Below, in pieces: positions 21,546 to 31,212 of a DNA stretch of 64,000 nucleotides (its first letter is position 1; each line of letters begins with the position of its first letter). The stretch is from positions 29,595 to 93,594 of the forward strand of contig LFSH01000082.1 of NCBI GenBank assembly GCA_001513105.1, read 5' to 3'. Under the pieces are notes generated by a model, which did no database searches, was not told the origin of the DNA, and saw only the letters and a program-made list of their open reading frames with translations. The position numbers were made by a program, and so were the translations under genes. This stretch comes from Clostridiales bacterium DTU070 (lineage in GTDB: Bacteria > Bacillota > Clostridia > DSM-8532).

Positions 21546-22277
21546 TCAGGCAAGCAGGTAATTGATTGCATCTGCAAGGCTTATATTCTCAGGATCCCAT
21601 GTCCTTTCGGTCAGCCCTGTCTTTTCATAAGGCAGGTTCAATGAGTTCACAAACCACATAAAATCATTGTCAAACCAGGGCGGCACCCATGCCCCTGATC
21701 TGCAGATATGTACCGCCGATATGTCTATAAAGGGTTTAAAGCCGTTTATGTCTGTGTACCTTATACTAAAGCGGTGGTTCATGGCTTTAAAATAATCAGG
21801 GTTTTCGGTAGTGTAAGGACTGTAAGCAATGAATGCACGGCTTACTGCCTTTTCTTTCAGAAGTTTTCCCAGCCAGTTGGCACAGTTCACTTCAAAGTTC
21901 AGGGACGCCATGCCGCCGTAGCCCAAATCCGAATGAGCGTCAAACAGGTACACCGTATCGGCATTGCTTTCCCTTGCAATTTTATAGGAAAGTGAATGGG
22001 AGTCGGAGACAAAGACTTTTACGTTTTCTGAAAACCTGAAAAATTCCCTGATTCTATTCCAAAAGGACCTGAACTCAGGGCATAGTTTGTAAAACCTGCA
22101 AATATCCTTTCCCGCCTGCTTTGAAACTATGTACCGCCTGTACCATTCATCGATAAGGCTTCTCCTGTTTTCCAGATATGAACCCTGATATGTACTCTCG
22201 GTGAAAATGAAATAATCCCAGTCAACAGACAGTAAGCTTATCCCAATTCCCTCACCTCTTATAACGGAACCTGCCAA
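21546..22277 (-). CDS. UPF0489 / arginase-like fold protein
   Basis: LLSVDWDYFIF and TVYLFDAHSDLGYGG resemble UPF0489/peptide-arginase metal-site motifs. Confidence 0.55.
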   Translation of the reverse strand: MAGSVIRGEGIGISLLSVDWDYFIFTESTYQGSYLENRRSLIDEWYRRYIVSKQAGKDICRFYKLCPEFRSFWNRIREFFRFSENVKVFVSDSHSLSYKIARESNADTVYLFDAHSDLGYGGMASLNFEVNCANWLGKLLKEKAVSRAFIAYSPYTTENPDYFKAMNHRFSIRYTDINGFKPFIDISAVHICRSGAWVPPWFDNDFMWFVNSLNLPYEKTGLTERTWDPENISLADAINYLLA

Positions 22278-22438
22278 TTATACAAAGTGAATTTCTTGGG
22301 ATGCGCATGAATTTATAAGCAACTTCTGCCTATATTATATCAAAAAAACAAAATGAAGGATAAGAGAATTTAATTTTGAGTATTCCGGGGAAATCAGACA
22401 ACATCGTATGCCATCCAATCCCCCGGCAATCAGTATGA

Positions 22439-23275
22439 CTAAAAGAATACATTGTCCGGATGCGGAAGGAACCTTTTGTCGCGATTCAGTGAGTTAATGG
22501 CTTCCATATCCTCTTCCGACAGGTTAAAATCAAAAATCTGCGAATTCTCAATAATCCGTTCCTTATGAACCGATTTGGGAATAATAACTATCCCCCTCTG
22601 AAGATGCCAGCGCAAAACAATCTGTGCCGGAGTTTTTCCATATTTTCCGGCGATCTCATCAAGCTCCGGAACCTCGCTCAGATGTCCGCTCATAAGAGGG
22701 CTGTACGCTTCCACCTGGATATTGTGCTTTTTGCAGTAATCAACCAGTTCAGCCTGGTTCAGCCACGGATGCAGTTCAACCTGGTTTACTGCAGGAACAA
22801 CACCCGTTTCATTTATAATATCTTCAAGATGATGAATAAGGAAGTTGGACACGCCTATTGCCCTGACCAGTCCTTCATTGTATAGTTTTATCAATGCCTT
22901 CCAGCTCTCCGTATATTTCCCTTTAACCGGCCAGTGAATCAGGAACAGGTCTATATATTCAAGTCCGAGACTTTTCCTGCTTGTCTCGAAAGCCTTCAAT
23001 GCAGCCTCATAGCCTTTTCTTTGCATTTTGTTCGCCAGTTTAGTGGTGATAAAAATTTGCTCACGCGGGATTCCCGACTCTCTGACGGCTTTGCCCACAC
23101 CCTCTTCATTTCCGTACATGGCTGCTGTGTCGATACTGGCGTACCCTGCTTTTAGGGCTGTCTTAACTGCAAAGTCAACTTCTTCAGGGTCCGTGACTTT
23201 CCAGACCCCCAAGCCAAGCCATGGCATTTTTACTCCATTGTTCAAAGTTGTACAGTCTTTAATGCTGCTAATCAA
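22439..23275 (-). CDS. Aldo/keto reductase
   Basis: MPWLGLGVWKV, AGYASIDTAAMYGNEEGVG, LFLIHWP, AIGVSNF, IVIIPKSVHKERI motifs. Confidence 0.96.
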   Translation of the reverse strand: MISSIKDCTTLNNGVKMPWLGLGVWKVTDPEEVDFAVKTALKAGYASIDTAAMYGNEEGVGKAVRESGIPREQIFITTKLANKMQRKGYEAALKAFETSRKSLGLEYIDLFLIHWPVKGKYTESWKALIKLYNEGLVRAIGVSNFLIHHLEDIINETGVVPAVNQVELHPWLNQAELVDYCKKHNIQVEAYSPLMSGHLSEVPELDEIAGKYGKTPAQIVLRWHLQRGIVIIPKSVHKERIIENSQIFDFNLSEEDMEAINSLNRDKRFLPHPDNVFF

Positions 23276-23396
23276 CCTGCAATCACTCCTTTTTGATTAT
23301 TTCCGGCAGCCGGTTGTTGTGAATGGCCGACCAGTTTCACCTCCGAAATCAAAACCCCACAAATAATTATATAACCATATAAACCCGGGATAAACA

Positions 23397-24863
23397 TTAC
23401 TGTTCTGCTGCTGCTCCCGAAGCAAACCCTTCATATCGGTTCAGAGCATTTTCTGCTATTTTTTTCATCGCAACGGTAACCGTATTCCCTTTAAAGGTTA
23501 TTGTAATATTTACGCTTGCCGGCAACTCGTCGATAATGTATGAACGAAGGTGCAGCGTATTCCCGCTGACCCAGGCTGCCGAATTTATACTCAGCAAATC
23601 TATCTCAGGGAAATTCTGCTGTTTCATGTGCCCCAGGCCGAAATCAATCCGGTGGCTGCCTGTTTCATTGATATAGAAAAATGTGCCTTCATTACCCTCC
23701 CTGAATTCCAGCCTGCATTCAGATATTCCCATCTGATTAGGAGCCATAAGGTATCTTTTTCCGTTAATCTCACCGGCAATTTCCCGGAATACGGAACCCT
23801 TCACCACTTTAACCTCAAGTTTTGAAAGCCTGTCCTTAAGTTTTTCTCCTGATGCCCTGTCTTCTTTAAGAGCGCCCTTCTTTTCCTTCAGATACGGGAA
23901 TATTTCGGTCCACAGGGCCGAATATACGCTGTGTATGCCGTTGGGTATCCCCTGGTTATCTGCGTTCGTGGCAAGTATGAAGTCAAAGTCCGGAAGGCAT
24001 ATCGCAAGCTGGCCTCCCATGCCGTACATTGCAAATCCGTTGTTCCTGCATCTCCAGAACTGGTAACCATATCCCTGCTGTTCTTCTATCCCGTACAGCA
24101 TACATGTATCTGTCTGCTTCGACGTCGCTTCCCTGATATATTCCTCAGGAACTATTCTCTGCCCGTTATACACACCGTTATTCATACACATGACGGCAAA
24201 CCTCGTCATATCCCTCAGAGTGCATATCAAGCCGCTCCCGCCCTGGCTGACACCCATCGGATCGGTAAGCCACCTGAACTTGCCCGTGCATCCTATTTTG
24301 TCAAGGACCCTGACTTTGAGATACTCAAGAAGGGACATTCCGCTCAGCCTTTCCACCAGCGCCGCAAGCACATGTGATGCTGAAGTATCATATACAAAGG
24401 TTGTACCGGGATACCGGACAGGTTCAACATGGAAAAATGTTTTAACCCAGTCATCACATTCCATGAGCTTATAAGTGGTTGACTTATGCGGTGAAGTCAT
24501 CCTGAGCATGTCCCGTATTGTTGTTTCACGAATGTAAGGATGTGGTCCCCCGGCAGGAATCTTGTCCGGGAAATAATCACATATCCTGTCGTTTATCGAT
24601 AATTTTCCTTCTTCCTGCAGAAGACCTATCGCAACCGATGTAAAGCTTTTAGATATCGAAAACATTCTGTGCGGGAAATCTGCATGGAACGGTGCATAAT
24701 ACCCCTCAGCAAAAACTTTTCCGTCCCGGAGCATAATAAAACCGTGCATGCAAAGGCCTTCAAATTCCAGCCTGTCAATAAAGTTTAAAACCGCCTGCGA
24801 TGGAATTCCAACCGTTTCGGGTGATACAACCACCCAGTCCCTGTCTCCGTTATTTCCTGTCAT
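23397..24863 (-). CDS. Serine hydrolase, class C beta-lactamase-like
   Basis: MFSISKSFTSVAIGLLQEEGKL (SxxK) and YDTSASHVLAAL (YxS-like). Confidence 0.92.
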   Translation of the reverse strand: MTGNNGDRDWVVVSPETVGIPSQAVLNFIDRLEFEGLCMHGFIMLRDGKVFAEGYYAPFHADFPHRMFSISKSFTSVAIGLLQEEGKLSINDRICDYFPDKIPAGGPHPYIRETTIRDMLRMTSPHKSTTYKLMECDDWVKTFFHVEPVRYPGTTFVYDTSASHVLAALVERLSGMSLLEYLKVRVLDKIGCTGKFRWLTDPMGVSQGGSGLICTLRDMTRFAVMCMNNGVYNGQRIVPEEYIREATSKQTDTCMLYGIEEQQGYGYQFWRCRNNGFAMYGMGGQLAICLPDFDFILATNADNQGIPNGIHSVYSALWTEIFPYLKEKKGALKEDRASGEKLKDRLSKLEVKVVKGSVFREIAGEINGKRYLMAPNQMGISECRLEFREGNEGTFFYINETGSHRIDFGLGHMKQQNFPEIDLLSINSAAWVSGNTLHLRSYIIDELPASVNITITFKGNTVTVAMKKIAENALNRYEGFASGAAAEQ

Positions 24864-24968
24864 TAAAAAATCCCCCCCCCGTTAAGCAAAACAGTTTTTT
24901 GCTTTCCAAATAAACTGTTATGTCTGCACTTCATTTGCTATTATACTATACCCTGAACACTGTTTCCA

Positions 24969-25100
24969 GTAAGACGAAGCAAGACGGCTGCCGGAAACGC
25001 TGCCAACAGGCGGCATATCCGTCGCGGTAAATTGTTTCCCGCCGGATAATCGGACACATCCTGTGCCGGACAGTCGCTTCGTCCTGTTGTTTTTTTTGAA
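24969..25100 (+). ncRNA. Candidate structured RNA / leader upstream of the S8 protease, unclassified
   Basis: Outer stem GACGAAGC/GCTTCGTC, internal GCTGCC-aaca-GGCGGC, GACGG/CCGTC and CGGaCAC/GTGCCG, then CCTGTTGTTTTTTTT. Confidence 0.4.
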
Positions 25101-25187
25101 TCCGTGATAAATATTGACATCTTGAAAATATTATCTTATATTAGTAAACTAATGTTATGCATCCATTTATTTCTTACACATTTTATT

Positions 25188-28100
25188 ATGAAGGGAATGG
25201 TAGTCTTGAAAAGGAAAATAAGAGGCATATTCGCAGTATTATGCATGGTTTTTCTACTGGCGAACACGGTTTCTCTTGCCTCAGGTGACAGCAATGCGGC
25301 AGAAAAACTGTACGACCCGCCGGCATCGGCCAGGGTGGAAAATTCCGATAGAAATTCTGTAACAAAGGAGCTCATTACTGACGCGGATAATATTGTACCA
25401 GGCAAACTTGTTGTTAAGTTTGCAGACCACCCGACAGTACGCAGCAAAACCTTTCTGAACATGAACAGCAGCATGATCAAATCCCTTGAAAAAACTGCAG
25501 ACAGCAATATAGTAACAGTTGATCTTGCAGAAGACACAGATATCCATAAGGCTGCAGTATTATTCAGCAAACAGCCTGGCGTTGAGTTTGCGGAACCGCT
25601 GTACATATATAAAGCTTATGGGCTTGAAACCGCTCAGCCCCGGACCGTGACTGAAGCAGTCTATGAACCCGATGATCCATATTACCGGAATAAATGGCAG
25701 TGGGGTCTCCAGGCAATCAATGTCACAGATATCTGGAACAGGGTTCCGGAAGAAATAAGAAGCAAGGTAACAATTGCAGTTATTGATACGGGTGTGGACC
25801 TTGATCACCCGGATTTGAAGGACAGCCTTGTTGACGGGTATGATTTTGCAAACAACGATAATGATCCCGATGACGACAACGGTCACGGTACTCATGTGGC
25901 AGGTATTGCCGCTGCAATTGCCAACAACGGAACAGGAATAGCCGGAGTTGCAAGCGGTGCAAAAATTATGCCTGTCAAGGTTCTTAACAAAAACGGGCGC
26001 GGAAGTACCTTAGATATATATCTGGGTATTGTGTACGCAGTAAAAAACGGTGCGGATGTTATCAACCTCAGTCTCGGCTCAAGTGTTCCCAGCCAGCTGG
26101 TAAAAGAAGCAATTGAATATGCTGTAAGCCATGATGTTGTAGTTGTTGCGGCAACAGGCAACGAGTACAGCAGTTCAGTCGGTTTCCCCGCTGCATTTGA
26201 CGGGGTTTTGGGTGTCGGTGCGGTAGACTACATGGACGGCAATGACTTTATACTTGCAGCTTTCTCGAATTTTGGCCCTGAAACCGACTTAACGGCACCG
26301 GGTGTTGATATTATCAGCACAATCCCTGTTGAACTTGATATTTTCGATGGTAAACAGGACGGTTACACCCTGTACGAAGGAACATCCATGGCCACACCTT
26401 TCGTAGCAGGAATGGCTGCGTTGTTAAGAGCTGAAAATCCGGAGCTGTCCTGCCATGAGATCGGGCAGAAACTCATGGAAAATGCCTATGACATTTACTA
26501 CGACGGATGGGATGCTTTTACCGGGGCAGGCGTTGTCAACGGAAGCGCCGGCGAAGCAAAAGTTCCCGATATTTTTGAATTCCCCAATGTTTCAATCAAT
26601 ATTAACAGATTATCTTCCGACAGCCTTAATATCGAGGTAACGGCAGGAAAGGCCAAAGGAGTGCCAAGTGACAGTTTCAACGGTGACATAACGGTCAATT
26701 TCAGCCGGCTTCTCAGCGAACCGTTCAATGACTACTATTACTACGGAAGAATTCTGTCATCAGCAGGAAGCAAACTGCAGGCCGATTATGATTTCGCAGC
26801 CGATACAGAAATATCGGTCACCGTTTCTGTTTACAGCGGGTTTGGTGAAACAGACTTCACATTCGAAAAATCAGGATTCTACCTGTTTTCGCCAGACAGT
26901 CAAACCATCCCCGAAAACTTTGTCCTAACCTACCCCAATGCCATTTTCAAAATTGAAAACAACGATGTCTGTATTTCAGGAAACATTAATATAGAGAAAC
27001 CTTTCGACAAGGATACATGTATAATGTTGCTTGCCGTGAATGAAATCTATTCATTATATATCGACAGCGGTTATGCGGAGCCCGTCTTTCTGATCATTCC
27101 GGCCGGGACGGAAACTTATCCCTATGAACTGTATCTGCCCCGGGACACGAAATATAAGTTGTACTATGGAATTCTTGATGATAATGATATTTATTACAAT
27201 TACGGATTCTACAGGGAACCATCCGTTACATCCCGTGATCCTTTGGATTTCACCCCGATAGATCTGACAGGAGGAAGCGCAGCGGGTATCGACCTCAATA
27301 TCAACATAGTTGAAGATCTTGACGATGATGTAAGCGACACACGGGAAAATGCACTTGAATTATCCCTTGAAGAGCCTGACGGCTTGTATTCTGATATTTT
27401 CTCCCTTGAATACAAGGGCGACCGTGACTTTTTCAGGATTGAAACTGAAGAAACCGGTACATACCTCTTTGCTGCGTTACCTTATAGTTACCAGAACCTG
27501 AGGATTACCGTTTATAACCTGTCAGGCGAAGTAATAGCATCTGATCTGAATAGCGAAATATCCCTGGTTCTCACCCCCGGAACATATTATGTTAAAGTGG
27601 AAGACGAGACAGGTCTTGAAACCGGTATTTACATACTTGTATACGGAATTTGGGAAACTGACGAACATGAACCTGTAACTGTTGAGTTTGAGGATGAAAA
27701 CCTTGAGGCAGCCATCCGCACGCTGTTAGGGAAATCGGTTTCAGAGGCTGTTTATGATTATGATGTAGCAGCAATTGAAAATCTTGACATAAGTAATATG
27801 AACATATCCTCAATTAAAGGCCTGGAGTATTTCAAAAGCCTCTGGTGTCTTGAGCTTGGTAACAACAATATTTCAGAACTGGGCCCGCTGCAGGACCTGA
27901 TGAGTCTTGAGCTGCTTGATATAACCGGAAACAACATAACAGATCTGAGCCCAATAAGCGCCCTGCCAATGCTTTGTGAACTGGATGCAAGTAATAACAA
28001 AATCTCAGCGCTGCCCGGTAACCTGTATGGATGGGGCGAACTCTACCACCTGGATCTCAGCGGCAACGAAATTACGGATATAACGCCGCTGTCTGCGCTC

Positions 28101-29816
28101 CCGAATATCGAAGCGCTGTTCCTCCACAATAACAGGATTACAAGCATTGAACCGCTAAGAGGCATGGATCAGCTTAGGGTTTTGTACCTGAAGAATAACC
28201 CGATTACAGATTACAGCCCGGTTAAGCCATATTACCTCAACCTCGGAGATGTGGACTTTTACTTCCCTGTTGCAACCGATGTATCCATATCCGGAAATGA
28301 CAGGGTAGGCAGTACGCTGACAGGTTCATATACATACAGTAACGCCAACGGCCATCCTGAAAGCGGGACAACGTTCCGCTGGCTGAGAAGCAGTGAAGCA
28401 GACGGTGAATATACGGCAATAGAAGGTGCTGATTCAATAAAATATACCCTTACAAAGGCTGATATTGGCAAATATATCAAGTTCGAGGTTACACCCGGTG
28501 CAGACGGAGCGCCTTCAACAGGGTTCCCTGCAACAAGTGCGGCTTTTGGTCCGATAAAGGCAGCTGCATCGGATGGTGACAGTGGTTCGGGTTCCGGCCA
28601 CGGTTCAGGCACGGGTCCCGGTACCGATCCCGGAACAGGAACAACAACTGAACCTGTACCTACGAAAGTTCCCGAACAATCACCGGGTAAGGAAATAGTT
28701 ACCGATGAAAACGGTAACAGCATCCTCATTGCTAATGCAATGGACCTGCAGCCAGACTGGAATACGGCTCCTGTTATCGATGCAGCCTCAGATTCCGATG
28801 TTTCTGCAGCAGAAGCAAGGATTTCAGCCGACCTGCTCAGCGAATCGCTCAGGCAAAAACAGCCGGTTATCATTAAGTTTAATGGTATTGTATTTACAAT
28901 CCAGCCGGGAACAATAGAAATTCCGGAAAAAGCAGAAAGCATAATGCTTAGGGTTAATTACATGAATGAGAATGAACTGCCTGCGGAGCTGAAGGCACCC
29001 GATGCAAAAGGTGTTTCCGGGATATTTGACATAAGCCTTACAATCGACGGAAAACCTGTTTCATCCTTTGAAAAACCCATTTCTGTAACAATGCAGATAG
29101 ACATGGCAAAAGCGGGCAACACCGACAAGATTGGCGTTTATAACTACAACAGCCGGGATAACAAGTGGACATTCCTCGGCGGAAAAGTGGACAGCAGCGG
29201 AACCATTTCGTTCACAACACCGCACTTTTCACTGTTCCGTGCCATGGAATCCACAAAGACCTTCAGTGATATACAGCAGCACTGGGCTAAAGAGGATATT
29301 GAAATCATGGCCGCAAGACATGTCACCGAGGGTACCGGCGACAATAAATTCACTCCTGACGCAAATATTACAAGGGCTGAGTTTACGGCAATGATTGTCA
29401 GGGCATTGAATATCACCGAAAAAACCGAGAAGAATCCGTTTATTGATGTAAAATCCGGGGACTGGTTTGAAGATGCAGCACTTCGTGCAAACGCCGCAGG
29501 AATTATCCAGGGCGATAACAAGGGAAATTTCTCACCGGGTAACCTGATCACAAGGGAAGAAATAGCTGCCGTTGCAGTACGTGCTTACAGCTATTACAGC
29601 GGTGAAAACCCGGACAGGATAATTACAACCCGGGAAATAAGGTTTACCGACATGGATGATGCATCCGAATGGGCAAGCAAATCAGTTACACTGGCCAGCG
29701 CGCTTGGATTAATGAACGGTTTCCCGGACAAATCCTTCAGACCTAAGAATTACTGCAGCAGGGCAGAAGCCATTGTGGTCGTGAAGCGGTTGATGAAACT
29801 TCTTGAGATCTTTTGA
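25188..29816 (+). CDS. S-layer-anchored subtilisin-like protease with PPC, leucine-rich repeats and three SLH domains
   Basis: Signal peptide; S8 triad AVIDTGVDLDHPDL / GHGTHVAGI / GTSMATPFVAG; PPC-like domain; LRRs; Ig-like segment; G/S/T/P linker; three C-terminal SLH repeats. Exact start uncertain (ATG 25188, ATG 25197 or TTG 25206). Confidence 0.95.
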   Translation: MKGMVVLKRKIRGIFAVLCMVFLLANTVSLASGDSNAAEKLYDPPASARVENSDRNSVTKELITDADNIVPGKLVVKFADHPTVRSKTFLNMNSSMIKSLEKTADSNIVTVDLAEDTDIHKAAVLFSKQPGVEFAEPLYIYKAYGLETAQPRTVTEAVYEPDDPYYRNKWQWGLQAINVTDIWNRVPEEIRSKVTIAVIDTGVDLDHPDLKDSLVDGYDFANNDNDPDDDNGHGTHVAGIAAAIANNGTGIAGVASGAKIMPVKVLNKNGRGSTLDIYLGIVYAVKNGADVINLSLGSSVPSQLVKEAIEYAVSHDVVVVAATGNEYSSSVGFPAAFDGVLGVGAVDYMDGNDFILAAFSNFGPETDLTAPGVDIISTIPVELDIFDGKQDGYTLYEGTSMATPFVAGMAALLRAENPELSCHEIGQKLMENAYDIYYDGWDAFTGAGVVNGSAGEAKVPDIFEFPNVSININRLSSDSLNIEVTAGKAKGVPSDSFNGDITVNFSRLLSEPFNDYYYYGRILSSAGSKLQADYDFAADTEISVTVSVYSGFGETDFTFEKSGFYLFSPDSQTIPENFVLTYPNAIFKIENNDVCISGNINIEKPFDKDTCIMLLAVNEIYSLYIDSGYAEPVFLIIPAGTETYPYELYLPRDTKYKLYYGILDDNDIYYNYGFYREPSVTSRDPLDFTPIDLTGGSAAGIDLNINIVEDLDDDVSDTRENALELSLEEPDGLYSDIFSLEYKGDRDFFRIETEETGTYLFAALPYSYQNLRITVYNLSGEVIASDLNSEISLVLTPGTYYVKVEDETGLETGIYILVYGIWETDEHEPVTVEFEDENLEAAIRTLLGKSVSEAVYDYDVAAIENLDISNMNISSIKGLEYFKSLWCLELGNNNISELGPLQDLMSLELLDITGNNITDLSPISALPMLCELDASNNKISALPGNLYGWGELYHLDLSGNEITDITPLSALPNIEALFLHNNRITSIEPLRGMDQLRVLYLKNNPITDYSPVKPYYLNLGDVDFYFPVATDVSISGNDRVGSTLTGSYTYSNANGHPESGTTFRWLRSSEADGEYTAIEGADSIKYTLTKADIGKYIKFEVTPGADGAPSTGFPATSAAFGPIKAAASDGDSGSGSGHGSGTGPGTDPGTGTTTEPVPTKVPEQSPGKEIVTDENGNSILIANAMDLQPDWNTAPVIDAASDSDVSAAEARISADLLSESLRQKQPVIIKFNGIVFTIQPGTIEIPEKAESIMLRVNYMNENELPAELKAPDAKGVSGIFDISLTIDGKPVSSFEKPISVTMQIDMAKAGNTDKIGVYNYNSRDNKWTFLGGKVDSSGTISFTTPHFSLFRAMESTKTFSDIQQHWAKEDIEIMAARHVTEGTGDNKFTPDANITRAEFTAMIVRALNITEKTEKNPFIDVKSGDWFEDAALRANAAGIIQGDNKGNFSPGNLITREEIAAVAVRAYSYYSGENPDRIITTREIRFTDMDDASEWASKSVTLASALGLMNGFPDKSFRPKNYCSRAEAIVVVKRLMKLLEIF

Positions 29817-29835
29817 ACGGTTGATATAACATAAA

Positions 29836-29870
29836 AGGCGGAAGGAGATATCCCTTCCGCTTTTATTTAT
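29836..29870 (+). terminator. Rho-independent terminator
   Basis: GCGGAAGG-agatatc-CCTTCCGC followed by TTTTATTTAT. Confidence 0.88.
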
Positions 29871-29931
29871 ACTGTAATGCTTCTGTCGTCATGTTTTTCC
29901 GGCATGATTGGGTTTTTATCACATATTATTC

Positions 29932-30858
29932 TTAACAGTTCAGCGAATCGGTTTCAGGCCTGCATCCCTCAAAAAACCGCTTACGGTATTCAAGAGGAGT
30001 TACTCCCGTGTACTTTTTAAAATTTCTGATGAAATTGTTCGGGTTTTCAAAACCCACCATTCTTCCGATTTCAACAACTTTTTTATCAGTATTTACAAGG
30101 GCCTCCTTTGCCGCCTCGATCTTTCTGTAATTCAGATATTTGATCGGAGACATGTGGAATCGTTTTATAAACTCCCTGCAGATATGATATCTGCTTATAT
30201 GATATTTTTGCTCAAGATATTCCAGTGTAATGTTATCCGTATATTTGCAGTCAAAATCATGTTTTATCCTGTAAATACAGTTGCATGTAATATAATTGCT
30301 TTCCCTCAGTCTGCTTCTTTCAATCAGTATTTCATAAAGTATATCGCTTATATATTTTGAATGAATAAGCAGCAGTCTGTCCGGGGAATCGGATAAGAAA
30401 CCATACAGCAGTTCAATTTTATCAGGGATGGATGAGCCGGGCAAAAAGGTATGTACATTTCCGTTATCTTCAGCAAGGCTGTCGTAAAAAAACCGGACGG
30501 GCGGGCCGCTGATAAAAAGTATTCTATAGGTCCAGGGGCTCTTTTTAATCTCCACCCTGTGCTTCCGGCTGCAATCAATAAATGCTATTTTTCCCTGTTT
30601 CAATATATGGCTTTGATCATTGAATTCCAGTAACCCCTCTCCGTCCCGCGTGCAAATCAGGCAGAACGAATCAAGTCCCGAAAGTTCGTAATAATATGGA
30701 TATGACGCGCAGATATTACCATAGGCCTGGATATAGACAAGACTTTCTGCAACTTCTTCCGGAACCGGTGGTGAGTTAAGAGCTTTTTCGCTGTAAATTG
30801 ATTCCCTTAACAGATCATTGGTAATCAGAGCACCTGACAGGGCCGCCTGAAAACTCAT
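29932..30858 (-). CDS. AraC-family transcriptional regulator
   Basis: C-terminal double HTH: ITLEYLEQKYHISRYHICREFIKRFHMSPIKYLNYRKIEAAKEAL...VGFENPNNFIRNFKKYTGVTPLEYRKR. Confidence 0.94.
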   Translation of the reverse strand: MSFQAALSGALITNDLLRESIYSEKALNSPPVPEEVAESLVYIQAYGNICASYPYYYELSGLDSFCLICTRDGEGLLEFNDQSHILKQGKIAFIDCSRKHRVEIKKSPWTYRILFISGPPVRFFYDSLAEDNGNVHTFLPGSSIPDKIELLYGFLSDSPDRLLLIHSKYISDILYEILIERSRLRESNYITCNCIYRIKHDFDCKYTDNITLEYLEQKYHISRYHICREFIKRFHMSPIKYLNYRKIEAAKEALVNTDKKVVEIGRMVGFENPNNFIRNFKKYTGVTPLEYRKRFFEGCRPETDSLNC

Positions 30859-31212
30859 CCTAATACCCCGCAAATACCAGTTTGCCTGTAAAATTGCTGA
30901 TAATCTGTTTTATTTGCCTGTTCCGCCGTGTATTATGCCAGTTTGATTTTAACATAAATATGAAGTTAATTCAAGCTAATATATTAACTATTTATTCTGT
31001 TTATTACCTTGTTTTTTCTGAATAAAATTAATTAAGTTTAAAATATCTCACAATTTTATTTTTGATAATGCATTTCTTTTATACATATTCTACAAATCTA
31101 TCAATTAATATGTATAAATCGCAATAAATAATGATGAATAATTTGACCAATATTATATAATTAATTTAAGCTATATTTTAGCTAATAAAATAGTTTTATA
31201 GGAGGGAAAAGG

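Noticed and set aside
24969-25100. c-di-GMP-I (GEMM) riboswitch
   Set aside because: Some GC-rich stems, but the conserved GEMM core sequence is not recognisable by eye.
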